Assembly: GCA_011799875.1 (NCBI GenBank)
Contig: CM022303.1
Location: 302,110,566 to 302,174,565, forward strand
Reading direction: 5' to 3'
Length of the DNA stretch: 64,000 nt
From: Thinopyrum elongatum
Lineage: Eukaryota > Streptophyta > Magnoliopsida > Poales > Poaceae
A model generated the notes under the pieces. It was not told the origin of the DNA, did no database searches, and saw only the letters and a program-made list of their open reading frames with translations. Positions within the stretch are counted from its first letter, which is position 1. The number at the start of each line of letters is the position of its first letter. Below are positions 1-11,400 of this stretch, piece after piece. The position numbers and the translations under genes were made by a program.

Positions 1-53
1 TTAGAATCATTACTATGTAATCTAGATTATTGACTCTAGTGCAAGTGGGAGAC
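1..53 (+). mobile_element. 3' internal end of a Copia (BARE/Angela-type) element with polypurine tract
   Basis: The bases just before the LTR at 54 read as the usual 3' end of the internal region in BARE/WIS/Angela elements: a TTATTGACTCTAGTGCAAG stretch followed by the purine-rich GTGGGAGAC. The same signature appears in reverse next to the LTR at 37693-39485. The element continues beyond the left edge of the window, so its coding part is not visible. Confidence 0.75.
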
Positions 54-1789
54 TGAAGGAAATATTCCCTAGAGGCAATAATAAAGTTGTTATTTATATT
101 TCCTTATATCATGATAAATGTTTATTATTCATGCTAGAATTGTATTAACCGGAAACTTAGTACATGTGTTAATAAATAGACAAAACAGAGTGTCCCTAGT
201 ATGCCTCTACTTGACTAGCTCGTTAATCAAAGATGGTTAAGTTTCCTAACCATAGACATGTGTTGTCATTTGATGAACGGGATCACATCATAAGGAGAAT
301 GATGTGATGGACAAGACCCATCCGTTAGCTTAGCATAATGATCGTTAAGTTTTATTGCTATTGCTTTCTTCATGACTTATACATATTCCTGTGACTATGA
401 GATTATGCAACTGCCGAATACCGGAGGAACACCTTGTGTGCTATCAAATGTCACAACGTAACTGGGTGATTATAAAGATGCTCTACAGGTGTCTCCGAAA
501 GTGTTTGTTGGGTTGGCATAGATCGAGATTAGGATTTGTCACTCCGAGTATCGGAGAGGTATCTCTGGGCCCTCTCGGTAATGCACATCACTATAAGCCT
601 TGCAAGCAATGTGACTAATGAGTTAGTTATGGGATGATGCATTACGGAACGAGTAAAGAGACTTGCCGGTAACGAGATTGAACTAGGTATAATGATACCG
701 ACGATCGAATCTCGGGCAAGTAACATACCGTTGACAAAGGGAATTACGTTTGTTGTCAGAACGGTTCGACCGATAAAGATCTTCGTAGATTATGTAGGAG
801 CCAATATGGGCATCCAGGTCCCGCTATTGGTTATTGACCAGAGAGGTGTCTCGGTCATGTCTACATAGTTCTCGAACCCGTAGGGTCCGCACGCTTAACG
901 TTCGTTGACGATATAGTGTTATATGAGTTATGTGAATTGGTGACCGAATGTTGTTCAGAGTCCCGGATGAGATCCCGGACGTTACGAGGAGTCTTGGAAT
1001 GGTCGAGAGGTAAAGATTTATATATGGGAAGTCATATTTTGGGTTCCAGAAAAAGTGCAGTTTTTTCGGTATTGTACCGGGAAGCTTCCAGAAGGTTCCG
1101 GAGGATTCCGGAGGGGTCCGGAAGTCCACAAGTGGGTCCACCACGTCCCAAGGGCTGGCATGGGCTAAGGGAGGCGCCCTGGCCTTATTGGGCTAGGCGC
1201 ACTAAGTCCTCAAAAGCCCATGTTGCTAGGGAAGGCAAAAAGGGAAGGAGTCCTAGTAGGAATAGGATTGGACTTGGAGTCCAAGTCCACGTGTGTACTA
1301 TTCATGGTTACTGTTCATGTGGTACTATTCCTTCTACTCCAAGCCCCTACACATATATAAATAGAGGAGAGGGGGCGCCCCAAAAGGACACAACATTGTC
1401 TTAGCCGTGTGCGGTGCCCCCCTCCACCGTTTAATCCTCCGATAATATCATCGTAGTGCTTAGGCGAAGCCCTGCGCTGATCACATCACCAACACCGTCG
1501 CCACGCCGTCGTGTTGACGGAACTCTCCCTCAAACCTCTGCTGGATCAAGAGTTCGAGGGACGTCATCGAGCTGAACGTGTGCTGAACACGGAGGTGCCG
1601 TACGTTCGGTAATTGGATCGGTTGGATCGTGAAGACGTTTGACTACATCAACCGCGTTAACCTAACGCTTCTGCTTTTGGTCTACGAGGGTACGTGGACA
1701 CACTCTCCCCCTCTCGTTGCTATGCATCTCCTAGATAGATCTTGCATGAGCGTAGAAAATTTTGAAATTGCATGCTACGTTCCCCAACA
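54..1789 (+). mobile_element. 3' LTR of a BARE/WIS/Angela-type Copia retrotransposon
   Basis: A 1736-bp LTR that starts TGAAGGAAATATTCCCTAGAGG (a mutated form of the usual TGTTGGAAATATGCCC start) and ends TTCCCCAACA. It aligns along its length with the LTR at 2881-4394. A TATA box (TATATAAATAG) lies at 1354-1364, followed by the GC-rich transcribed leader. It directly follows the polypurine tract at 1-53, so it is the 3' LTR of an element that extends to the left. Open frames inside it, such as 916-1404, are chance frames in an LTR. Confidence 0.85.
1354..1364 (+). promoter_or_regulatory. LTR TATA box
   Basis: TATATAAATAG lies about three quarters of the way into the LTR, where the U3/R boundary falls in BARE-type elements. 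The corresponding site in the next LTR is TATATATAT at 3956-3964. Activity is not known. Confidence 0.5.
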
Positions 1790-2074
1790 CCTCCACCCTT
1801 GTGGCCGCCTCGTGGCTCCTCCGACTTCATCTCCAAGTCTCCTGGGTGTCTTCTGGTCCAAGAAAAATCATCGCGAAGATTTTATTCCGTTTGGACTCCG
1901 TTTGGTATTCCTTCTCCATGAAGCTAAAAACAAGGAAAAAACAGAAACTGGTACTGGGCTCTAGGTTAATAGATTAGTCCCAAAAATAATATAAAATAGC
2001 ATATTAAACATCCAAAACAGATAATATAATAGCATGGAACAATCAAAAATTATAGATACGTTGGAGACGTATCA
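1790..2074 (-). mobile_element. Slice of a TGATACGTCTCC-type LTR
   Basis: Read on the minus strand from 2074, this begins TGATACGTCTCCAACG and matches the first approximately 280 bp of the LTR at 43604-45182. The rest of that LTR is absent because the Copia LTR ending at 1789 abuts it. The order implies that this LTR inserted into the Copia pol fragment to its right and was later interrupted by the Copia element to its left. This LTR start is very common in Triticeae DNA; I believe it belongs to a Gypsy family but cannot confirm the name. Confidence 0.7.
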
Positions 2075-2880
2075 GCCTGTATTTATAAGAAAGTGAGTGG
2101 GAGCTCTGTAGCATTTCTGATATTATATGTCGATGACATATTATTGATTGGAAATGATATAGAATTTCTGGATAGCATAAAAGGATACTTGAATAAGAGT
2201 TTTCAATAAAAGACCTCGGTGAAGCTACTTATATATTGGGCATCAAGATCTATAGGGATAGATCGAGACGCTTAATAGGACTTTCACAAAGCACATACCT
2301 TGACAAGATTTTGAAGAAGTTCAAAATGGATCAGTCAAAGAAAGGGTTCTTGCTTGTGTTGCACAGTGTGAAGTTGAGTGAAACTCAAAACCCGACCACG
2401 GCAGAAGATAGAGAGAGAATGAAAGTCATTCCTTATGCCTCAGCCATAGGTTCTATAAAGTATGCCATGCTATGTACCAAACCTGTTGTGTACCTTGCCA
2501 TGAGTTTGGCAAGGGGGTACAAAAGTGATCCAGGAGTAGATCACTGGAGAGCGGTCAAAAATTATCCTTAGTTACCTAAAAGGACTAAGGAGATATTTCT
2601 CGATTATGGAGGTAATAAAGAGTTCATCGTAAAGGGTTACGTCGATGCAAGCTTTGACACCGATTCAGATGACTCTGAGTCTCATTCTGGATACGTATTG
2701 AAATTGGGAGCAATTAGTTAGAGTTGCTCCATGCAGAGCTTTGTAGACATAGAAATTTGCAAAATACATACGGATCTGAATGTGACATACCCGTTGACTA
2801 AACTTCTCTCACAAGCAAAACATGATCACTCCTTAGTACTCTTTGGGTGTTAATCACATGTTGATGTGAACTAAATTATT
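2075..2880 (+). pseudogene. Copia reverse transcriptase / RNase H fragment, broken
   Basis: The translation contains the Copia reverse-transcriptase catalytic motif YVDD near 2127-2140, followed by the usual connecting segment and the start of RNase H (a GYVDAS-like block near 2637-2660). The frame is broken at about 2207 by a small indel and by stops at about 2569 and 2720, so no protein can be made. The N-terminal gag, protease and integrase are missing because another LTR interrupts at 2074. The 3' end runs into an LTR that lacks its first part, so the polypurine tract is lost. This is a dead pol remnant of a BARE/Angela-type element. Confidence 0.8.
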
Positions 2881-4394
2881 GACAAGACCCATCCGTTAGC
2901 TTAGCATAATGATCGTTCAAGTTTTATTGCTATTGCTTTCTTCATGTCAAATACATATTCCTTCGACTATGAGATTATGCAACTCCCGGATACCGGAGGA
3001 ATACCTTGTGTGCTATCAAATGTCACAACGTAACTGGGTGATCATAAAGATGTTCTACAGGTATCTCCGAAGGTGTTTGTTGAGTTGGCATAGATCGAGA
3101 CTAGGATTTGTCACTCCGAGTATCGGAGAGGTATCTCTGGGCCCTCTCGGTAATACACATCATAAGCTTGCAAGAAAACGACTAAGGAGTTAGTCACGAG
3201 GTGATGTATTACGGAACGAGTAAAGAGACTTGCCGGTAACGAGATTGAACTAGGTATGAAGATACCGACGATCGAATCTCGGGCAAGTAACATACCGATG
3301 GACAAAGGGAATTACGTATGTTGTCATAACAGTTCGACCGATAAAGATCTTCGTAGAATATGTAGGAGCCAATATGGGCATCCAGGTTCCGCTATTGGTT
3401 ATTGACCGGAGAGGTGTCTCGGTCATGTCTACATAGTTCTCGAACTCGTAGGGTCCGCACGCTTAACGTTTGATGACGATATAGTATTATATGGGTTATG
3501 TGATTTGGTGACCGAATGTTGTTCGGAGTCCCAGATGAGATCACGGACATGACGAGGAGTCTCAAAATGGTCGAGAGGTAAAGATTGATATATAGTACGA
3601 TGGTATTCGGACACCGGAAGTGTTTCAGGGGTTACCGGGTACTTATCGGGTCACCGGAAGGGGTTCCGGGCACCCCCGGCAAAGTTATGGGCCTTATGGG
3701 CCAAGAAAGGAAACACACCAGCCCACAAGGGGCTGGTGCGCCCCCATAGCAGGTCGGCTTATGAGGAGGAGAAGGAAAGAGGGGAGGGAAAGGAAAGTGT
3801 GGAGTAGGACTTCCCCTTCCTTCCCTCTCCCCCTCTCCCCCCCTCTTTCCTTCCTCCTTCTTCATACAAGGAAAGGGGGGGCACCAGGGTAGGAGCCCTA
3901 GGGCCGGCCGGCCACCTATGTGGTGCGTCAGGCTGCCTCCCCTCCCCCTCCCACCTATATATATGTGGGAGGGGGCGCCTAGCACATCCCAGATCAATTG
4001 TTAGCCGTGTGCGGCGCCCCCCTCCACCATTTACACCCCCGGTCATATTTTCGTAGTGCTTAGGCGAAGCCCTGTAGAGATCATTTCACCATCACCGTCA
4101 CCACGCCGTCATGCTGACGGAACTCATCTACTACCTCGCCGTCTTGCTGGATCAAGAAGGCGGAGGACGTCACCGAGCTGAACGTGTGCTGAACGCGGAG
4201 GTGTCGTACGTTCGGTACTAGATGGGTTGGATCGCGAAGAAAGTTCGACTACATCAACCGCGTTGTGAAACGCTTGCGCTTACGATCTACGAGGGTATGT
4301 AGACACACTCTCCCCTCTCGATGCTATGCATCTCCTTGATAGATCTTGCGTGTGCGTAGAATTTTTTTTGTTTTTCATGCAACGTTTCCCAACA
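2881..4394 (+). mobile_element. 5'-truncated BARE/Angela-type Copia LTR
   Basis: This begins GACAAGACCCATCCG, equivalent to about position 310 of the LTR at 54-1789, and then aligns with it to the terminal CCCAACA. The first approximately 255 bp of the LTR and the polypurine tract are deleted. A TATA-like run is at 3956-3964. It is the 3' LTR of the element whose pol remnant is at 2075-2880. Confidence 0.8.
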
Positions 4395-4750
4395 AAATGG
4401 TTGATGGTCATGGCTGGTGCAAGGAGGCGATGCCAGCCATGGGCATGGGAGATATCTGGTGTGTAGCGTCAGAGGGCGGGTTAGTGAGATGGTGGACGTG
4501 GTGGCATAGTTGCCGGAATGGGACGGAAGGGGGTGAGAAAGAGGGCGATAGAGGCGATAGGTTAGGGTTATAGGATGAAAATCACGCATGTGAATGATCT
4601 GAAATTCAGCCAACGCCGAGAACAATCAATTTTGACATTGAGATCCATGCAATATTTCATATTTTTCCCAAACTATGGGAACAAACACCATGAATTTTTT
4701 GCACTGGATGAAACAAATTATTAAACCATGCGATGAATATGTTTCTATCA
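4395..4750. other. Unassigned non-coding stretch
   Basis: No gene, terminal repeat or recognised family is visible. Open frames here are short and without recognisable motifs. It lies between the truncated Copia LTR and a tandem repeat. Confidence 0.4.
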
Positions 4751-5172
4751 CACGGTGAATATTTATTTTGATTTACATAAATACCTTTACAAAATCTATT
4801 AAGAATTAGTTCATTCTTAGTTTTTTTTTTTGCGCGGGAAAGTTCATTCTTAGTCAACTATGATATATACACTCGCTGCAAAGAAAGGAAGCTTACGGTC
4901 AATATTTATTTAGATTTACATAAATACCTTTACAAAATCTATTAAGAATTAGTTCATTCTTAGTTTGTTTGTTTTTTGCGGGAAAGTTCATTCTTAGTCA
5001 ACTATGATATATACACTCGCTGCAAAGAAAGGAAGCTTACAATGAATATTTATTTAGATTTACATAAATACCTTTACAAAATCTATTAAGAATTAGTTTG
5101 TTCTTAGTTTTTTTTTTTTTTGCGGGAAAGTTCATTCTTAGTCAACTATGATATATACACCGGGTGCAAAGA
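4751..5172. repeat. Tandem repeat, about 143-144 bp x 3
   Basis: Three head-to-tail copies start at equivalent positions 4758, 4901 and 5045. Each contains AATATTTATTT, ATTAAGAATTAG, a poly-T tract of variable length followed by GCGGGAAAG, and CAACTATGATATATACAC. The copies are very similar apart from the poly-T length, so the duplication is recent or homogenised. No coding content. Confidence 0.9.
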
Positions 5173-5786
5173 ACTTATGGACAAAATGGTGAGTGAAGTC
5201 AAAGAAAAATAACTGAATAACTATCTCATACCTTTTTTTAAGGGAAAACTATCTCATACTGGAAATGTACATTTACGGGGGAACACGACAGCATGTCTAA
5301 TTTGAAGGCGCTCGCTCGCAGCATGAGTGGTCCGTCGGCAATTCCTTTGTCCGTTCCATCGAATCTGCCTTGAATGCATGGCATTGGTCGGTGCGCCGGT
5401 TTGGGTCACGGCCATTTCGGCGTGCGCTGCGCCGCGCTGGTCCCGCACGTCATGCCTGCCTGCCTGCCGTCGCCCACCGTTGGGAGGTCGGACAACGCCG
5501 CTCATCGCTTGAACGGTTGAGAGTTTTAAACCGATCGCACTCCTGCCCGCAGCCGCTCGTCCGTCGTGTTCCCCGTAAGCAATGCGTGCAGCGTGCGCCC
5601 GGAGGTCCAAACTCCAAATCCTTTGGCGCCTTGCATACGTATGATGAGTAGATAACGATCACGCCAAGTATAGATGCATGGGGACGCACGTACGTTGCGC
5701 GTATCCTCGAAATTGTACGAGTACCATTATGGGTCCTGGCCAAGAATGCACCGATGGTTCGCTTGCTGTTTTTCGTGTGACCAGGG
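5173..5786. other. Unassigned, moderately GC-rich stretch
   Basis: Between the tandem repeat and the DNA element starting at 5787. Frames of 60-120 codons exist on both strands, but they overlap one another in a GC-rich segment and show no motif. Nothing further can be supported. Confidence 0.35.
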
Positions 5787-7201
5787 GCATCTCTAGCAGA
5801 CCCCGTGCAATGGTCTGACCCGTAAAATAACCGTCAAAATACAGATCCACACGTAAAATGCTGTCCGATCAGACCCCGCAAACGTGTCGGATTCGTAAAA
5901 AAAATTACGGGGCGCGTCATAATTCCCATCCCAACCCGCGAAAACGCGGGTTCCCCCCTCGCCCCATCGGCGCCCTGTATATAGTGGTAGCGGTTGGGGA
6001 GGGGGGGGGGATTTCAGCCCGCGCTTTTTCCCACCTATCGTCGTCCCTCTCCCCCTCGCCCCGCGCTTTTCCCCACCCCCGCCACCGGGCCACCGCCTAC
6101 GATTCCGGCCAAACTAGCCGGCGGGATCACGCCGGAGGGCCGCCACACGCCCGAGCTTGCCCTCCGCCACTTCCTCCTACGTCGGCGGGCCGCAAAGTTG
6201 CAGATCGGCGGTTGTTCGTCACGGCGGCCGGATTTGGCGTTTCCGGCCACCGGTGGCTGCGCCAAGCCATAGATTGGTCGGGGAGCACCCCGCGCAGCCC
6301 CGGCAAAGCCCGCGCAACATGCAGGTACTGGTTCGCCCTCTAACCGCCGTCGTCGGTTTGCCGGCAAGGATTCGGCCGACCGTTGCCCGGGCTCGTCGCT
6401 CGCGCAGCAGCTCGCCGGCTCGCCGATGCCGCTCATACAGTGCGGCGACTGCACGCGGACAGTGCTGCGGCTAACTTCTAGCACACCGAACCACCCCGGA
6501 TGGGTATTCTTCAAATGCAAAAACGACGGGGTATGTTGTTGTTTCCATTCGGCTTTGTCAACCTATTCGGTTCAATTTCGATAGCTTACGAAGATCGTCA
6601 TGTGTGTAGGAAGATGGATGCTCATTTTGGTTTTGGGAAGGAGAATACATTGATTTATTGATAGAAAAAAACTTAATAAATGTTCGTGCACTCCTTAGTA
6701 GAATTAAGGCTCATGATGCGGCTGCATGTGCAATTAGAGAAGAAACTAGAGGGGAAGCAATGTCTACTTCTTTAGAACCAAAAAAGAAGAATGAAGAATG
6801 CAAGATCAAGAATCCGCAGATCAACAACGAATGCATGGAGAAGATGTTGATTCAACTACTAGGAGCAGTTATGGAAGTTGGATATCTTCTAAAATGCCTA
6901 ATTGTGGTTCTTATTTTTTTTGTCTTCTTGTTCTAGCAAAGATTTGGTGAGTTATTATGTATGCAATGCCCTTGAAGAAAATAAAGAAGGAAAGAAATGT
7001 GTTTGCATGCCGAAAATTGAAATTCAAATTACTGATTTACAGGCCGACGCGGGCGGCGGCAGAGTCAGACCCCGCAAAACGGACCAGTAAAAAAGGATAT
7101 TCGTTGACTCTACCATCACCCGCACCGGCCCGTAAATCGTTTTTTCGCGAACTGTATACGGGTTTTACGTGTCGGCATTATACGGTGTCTGCTAGAGATG
7201 C
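5787..7201. mobile_element. DNA element with terminal inverted repeats, carrying a zinc-finger gene
   Basis: The left end GCATCTCTAGCAGA (5787-5800) is the exact inverse of the right end TCTGCTAGAGATGC (7188-7201). Sequences just inside are also inverted relatives: CCGTAAAAT and ACGTAAAAT on the left, GGTTTTACG on the right. The 1415-bp body starts with a GC-rich block and contains the two-exon gene at 6426-6936. No transposase is seen, so it is probably non-autonomous. I could not find a clean target-site duplication, so the superfamily is undecided. Confidence 0.7.
6426..6936 (+). CDS. GRF-type zinc-finger protein, two exons, inside a DNA transposon
   Basis: Exon 1 is 6426-6530 and exon 2 is 6610-6936, joined by a 79-bp intron with GTATGT donor and TGTGTAG acceptor in phase 0, giving 143 residues. 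The protein starts MPLIQCGDC and then shows GWVFFKC and, after the splice, GCSFWFW. These supply the CxxC...C...C cysteines and aromatic residues of the zf-GRF fold, a single-strand nucleic-acid-binding zinc finger known from TOP3A, APE2 and NEIL3. Residues 37-55 complete the finger, 60-100 are charged, and the last 16 residues are hydrophobic, like a tail anchor. The frame is open upstream to 6273 but has no earlier ATG. Short GRF proteins of this layout are common in grass genomes. Position inside inverted repeats suggests element cargo. Expression is unknown. Confidence 0.75.
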
Positions 7202-8200
7202 TGTTAGAGCGGCACAGGCTGTGCTCGGTTGTGTTCTCCATTCATTCATTAGGGGGACGGGACGGGACGGGCCAGAGTTGTACAAGTTGTCCACTTCGTG
7301 TGCTGGTCTGGCGCTAGAAGACTATTAGTACCAGCCGTTTATTACTACCTCTGGTATTGATGTGTACTCCTGCATCGCATGTGTGCCGGCAGCTACTGTA
7401 GTATAGTAGCAGTGGTTCACACTGGTACACACGCTCCCATCTTCTGCTGCTGCCTGCGGCTTTCCGGAATTCATTGCGGGCATCTTCTCTAGACTACTCC
7501 TAGACGCTCACACGCACCAAACAGCTACTCACATGGACCATTGTTTTCATCCGAAATCACTACTCCCACATGACTCCGGAGTACTGCTATTTACAGATAA
7601 GCAGCATCCGCTTAATATTAAAAATAAGTCAAATCTTCATTACATCTCTCTCCCACACGACCGCATCTCAGACAAGGCACCTGCGACAGCGATCACGAAG
7701 ATGATGTGGCGCAGGCGATTTCAGGCTCTTTTCTTTTCTTTTTCCACGGTGATTTCACGTTCTTTTTACTCTGTATATGTATGTCGATCGGGCGAAAATC
7801 ATAGGGAAACCTGGGAGAGATCATACGGGATTTGCCCCTTTCTGCAGCTGGCTGGCGTGTAGGGATCGATGAGTAACTGATTTCAGCTGCCGTCTCGGTT
7901 GGTTGGGCGCTCAGCAGCTGGTGGGGCAGCGCCGCACGGAAAGCCCCAAGTGCATGAACGCAAGTGGCCCGATTCATCCATATTTTCATTCAAGGCAAGG
8001 GAGTGACAGACGGGTCTGGGGGCGGCAAACCGTCTTCAATTCCTCTTCCTCTTATGGCTACTGCGACGGCGAGACCCAACCGCCTGCGACTCGTTCTTCA
8101 GAAAAGGAAGCCAGGCCTAAATTCAGGAAACAACGCCTCGCTTTCGCAAGGCCAGGCATCTTCTATTGTTTCTACCAGTAGAACTTCGGAACATGCCATT
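7202..8200. other. Intergenic sequence downstream of the p24 gene
   Basis: No gene or repeat family is recognised. Plus-strand frames here, such as 7964-8647, run antisense into the last exon of the minus-strand p24 gene and are treated as shadows. The p24 3' UTR probably occupies about 8200-8461. Confidence 0.35.
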
Positions 8201-8461
8201 TCAATGAAAATCAGCTCTGCGAATCTTCGGCTCAGTCAGGGCGAAAAGTGGTCAGGGGAAAACGGAAAATGTTCGCGAAATGGCGAATATGGATATCAGT
8301 CAGCACATGGAACTGTGAAGTGTCATTTTCGAAGAACTCATCATATATGGAGTCACAAAGGATTATACATATGTAAAACAAGAATCCACAAACAAGTGAT
8401 GGCGCACAGTTCAGTGTTACGGTTTCGAGGGGGCAACAAGGCAGCGCTTTCTGACGGAGCA

Positions 8462-11400
8462 TTAGACCCTAGATGTCCCCAGCTTGCGCTCGAAGAGTCG
8501 GCGCAACAGGTAGACTTGAATGACGCTGGCTGCGATGAGCGCGGCCGACTCGAAAAGTGCCTTGTGGATGGCCCTCCTGCTCATATTCTCGTTCACTGCA
8601 TCACAGCGGGAAACACGTGGTTAAATGACAAAGGGATTAGATTATAAAGATTGTGAGAAGAGTGCAATCCACTGGCTGCTTGGACAGAAGGCATAAGCTC
8701 ATACACTGAAGTTATAGTTATCGAAAGATTTCTCGACAAACCATGGTAGTACTTGGCTAGCCGGTGTTGCACCCACCAGAGTTATAACAAATTCAGAAAT
8801 TGCAGACAGCCTTCCGCAAACACTGGCGAATCCTAACTTGTTCTGGTGGACTTGGATTACAGGTTAAAAAATTTAGATAAGTCAAACTTGCGGGCTGCTG
8901 GAGTAAAGTCTACCTGGGCATCGAGCACCAAGAACTGCCCAAAACTGGCATAATGCTCCTCTCCAACGGAGGGGCTAGGAACACGCCATCCTCATTTAGG
9001 TAAGATTAGGTCATTACTTATTATTCTGGTGGACTGCAGATTAAATTTACGAGAAGTCCAACTTGCGGGCTGCTAGAGTGAAGTCTATCTGGGCATCGAG
9101 CACCAAGAACTGCCAAAACTGGCATCATGCTCCTCTTGAACGCCGGGGTGAGATATATGACATCCTTATTTAGGTTATAAATAAATAAACATTTAACAAC
9201 TGGTATCACTACCAGTGAACAAGCTGGTGAATGCTAGTATTTTAAGCCAAATAACCAGTGTATTTCTTGTGGTACAAAGGACAAGAACACAAGTAGTAAG
9301 ATTTGAATAGTAGGATTCTCAAAACAAATGAATAATTGAGGATACTCACATATTGCTTGCCGGTCGGTTTGGGCCTCTAGCCAGTGCTGCTCAAACTGAA
9401 TGTTGTAAAGTGCTTCATCCAACTTAGCAATTTGTTCGAACAACGGTGAAAAATGTTCTGCATCCATTCCAGGAAAAGACAAGGGTGACGGCATGTTCTT
9501 GCTTACCCAAAGTTGCGGAGATTTCAGAAATTCTTACCATCTTTCGCATGCTGGTCAAAATATGAATAATGTCCAACATGCACGTCAAAGTCTATGGTTT
9601 CGTGATATGGGGATTTATTGGTGAAGCAGAAGCGATGGACACCTCTCTTCTGAACTATGAACTCAAATTTGTCAGTAGTTTTGTCACGGGAATCACGGAC
9701 TTGAGCTCCATTAGAATCTTTAACCTGTTATTAGTCAACATGGAACAAACTTAACAGTGGATTATACTAAAACTTAAGAAGTACATTGACAGTTAATGTT
9801 ACAAGGTGCTCTAATTCAAGTTGCAGCACAGTACAAGCTAGAATCATCCTTAATAAATTGCTGACCACAAAAGGAGTGATACAGTTGCATAAATAGGCAA
9901 ATAACGGGGAAATATCGTAGCAAATTGTATTGTATTCGTTCTAGGAGGCACTCATATATAGGAAGACCAAGAGCACACAAAAAATGAGCAAAACAATCCC
10001 AAGCAGAACTACTTTTAACTTGTTTATTCAAAGGTCCATCTACCAAAATCTACTCAGAACTACTCTAGCAAAAGGAAGCAATGACGTTCCACCTTTTTTT
10101 AGTAAATCACATAAGTAAATTTATCCTAACAAAATAAAGCTATGCTCCGCTGTTCTTAGTTATTACTAGCAAATAAAAGCAAGGATACCCAGAAGTAAAA
10201 AAAGTATTCCCTCCGATTCATATTAATTGTCGCTGATTTAGTACAAGGTTGTACAAAAAAAGCGACAATTATTATGGATAAGAGAGAGTACCAATCAAAG
10301 TTAAAATTGTCACAATCCAAATAATATCTTTATAAATTATGTGACAATAACTATAATACTGAACGACTTGTGTCTTCTATGTACCTATAACATCCAGGTT
10401 AATGCAATTAATAGGCGTGCTCGGCTTGGAGCCCATCTGCAAGGAACCTCAAAGTTAAGCGTGCTCGGCTTGGAGCAATTTGAGAATGGGTGGCCGATTG
10501 GGAAGTTGATCCCAGGTGTGCATGAGTGAGGACAAAGTGCGCAGGAAAAACTAGTGTTGGTGTTGGTCAGTGGGGCCAGTCTAGTTCTCACGTGGTAGCC
10601 AGACGCCCAAACATAGCGGCCTTATAACCGGTAGCCAGACGTGAGAGCAAGTGCACTATCAAGTATAATGTAGGGTTTCAAATTCCACAGGATCATGGCT
10701 CAAGTTGTAAGCCCCATACCACGATAATGTTAATTTCCACCCAATCACTAGACCAATCATGATGTTAATAATTACTTCCTCCGTCTGGAATTACTTGTCG
10801 CTCAAACGGAAGTATCTAGCGGCTAGATACATCCGTTTAAGCGACAAGGAATTCCGGACGGAGGGAGTACCGTCCAACCAATGGGCCATCAAAATCGTAA
10901 TATTTGTTATATCCATTCCCTATGATAAAACCCTTCTAGCATAACTTAGTTTCGTGCATCATTGTTTATAAGGCGGTAAAGCAACCTAAGGCGAGCACAA
11001 ACCGCCCTAACACCTAAGGCGCCTGCCTAAGCACCTAACGCGAGCAAAATTACCGCCTAAGAGTCACCTAAGAGTCCAAGGTGGGACGCCTTATAAATAA
11101 TGCCGTGCATGTTTTCATTGAACAATTAGTTCTTCCTCGCACCTTATTCCTTCATTATTTCTAATGATTGCCATAGTTAGTAGTCTGCATCTTAATTCAA
11201 GAAATCCTACATGTTAAAGGTGTTCAAAACCTACAAATTATACATGAATGACTAAAAGGCGCTACAATCAAAACTGATTTGAAATCAAAAAATTAATGTA
11301 GTACTTCAAGTACCAACACATCATATACTTAAGATAATATTACTAGTTTTTTGTCCACATCTCTAGAATAGAAAATATAGCCTGAATTCACACAAAATAA

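Noticed and set aside
916..1404. 162-codon plus-strand frame in the first LTR
   Set aside because: Lies across the U3/R part of a BARE-type LTR including its TATA box; no domain, and not open in the other LTR copy.
5858..6343. 161-codon frame in the DNA element
   Set aside because: GC-rich, low-complexity, in a different frame from the zinc-finger exons and overlapped by frames on the opposite strand.
7964..8647. 227-codon plus-strand frame
   Set aside because: Antisense to exon 4 and the 3' UTR of p24; no domain of its own.
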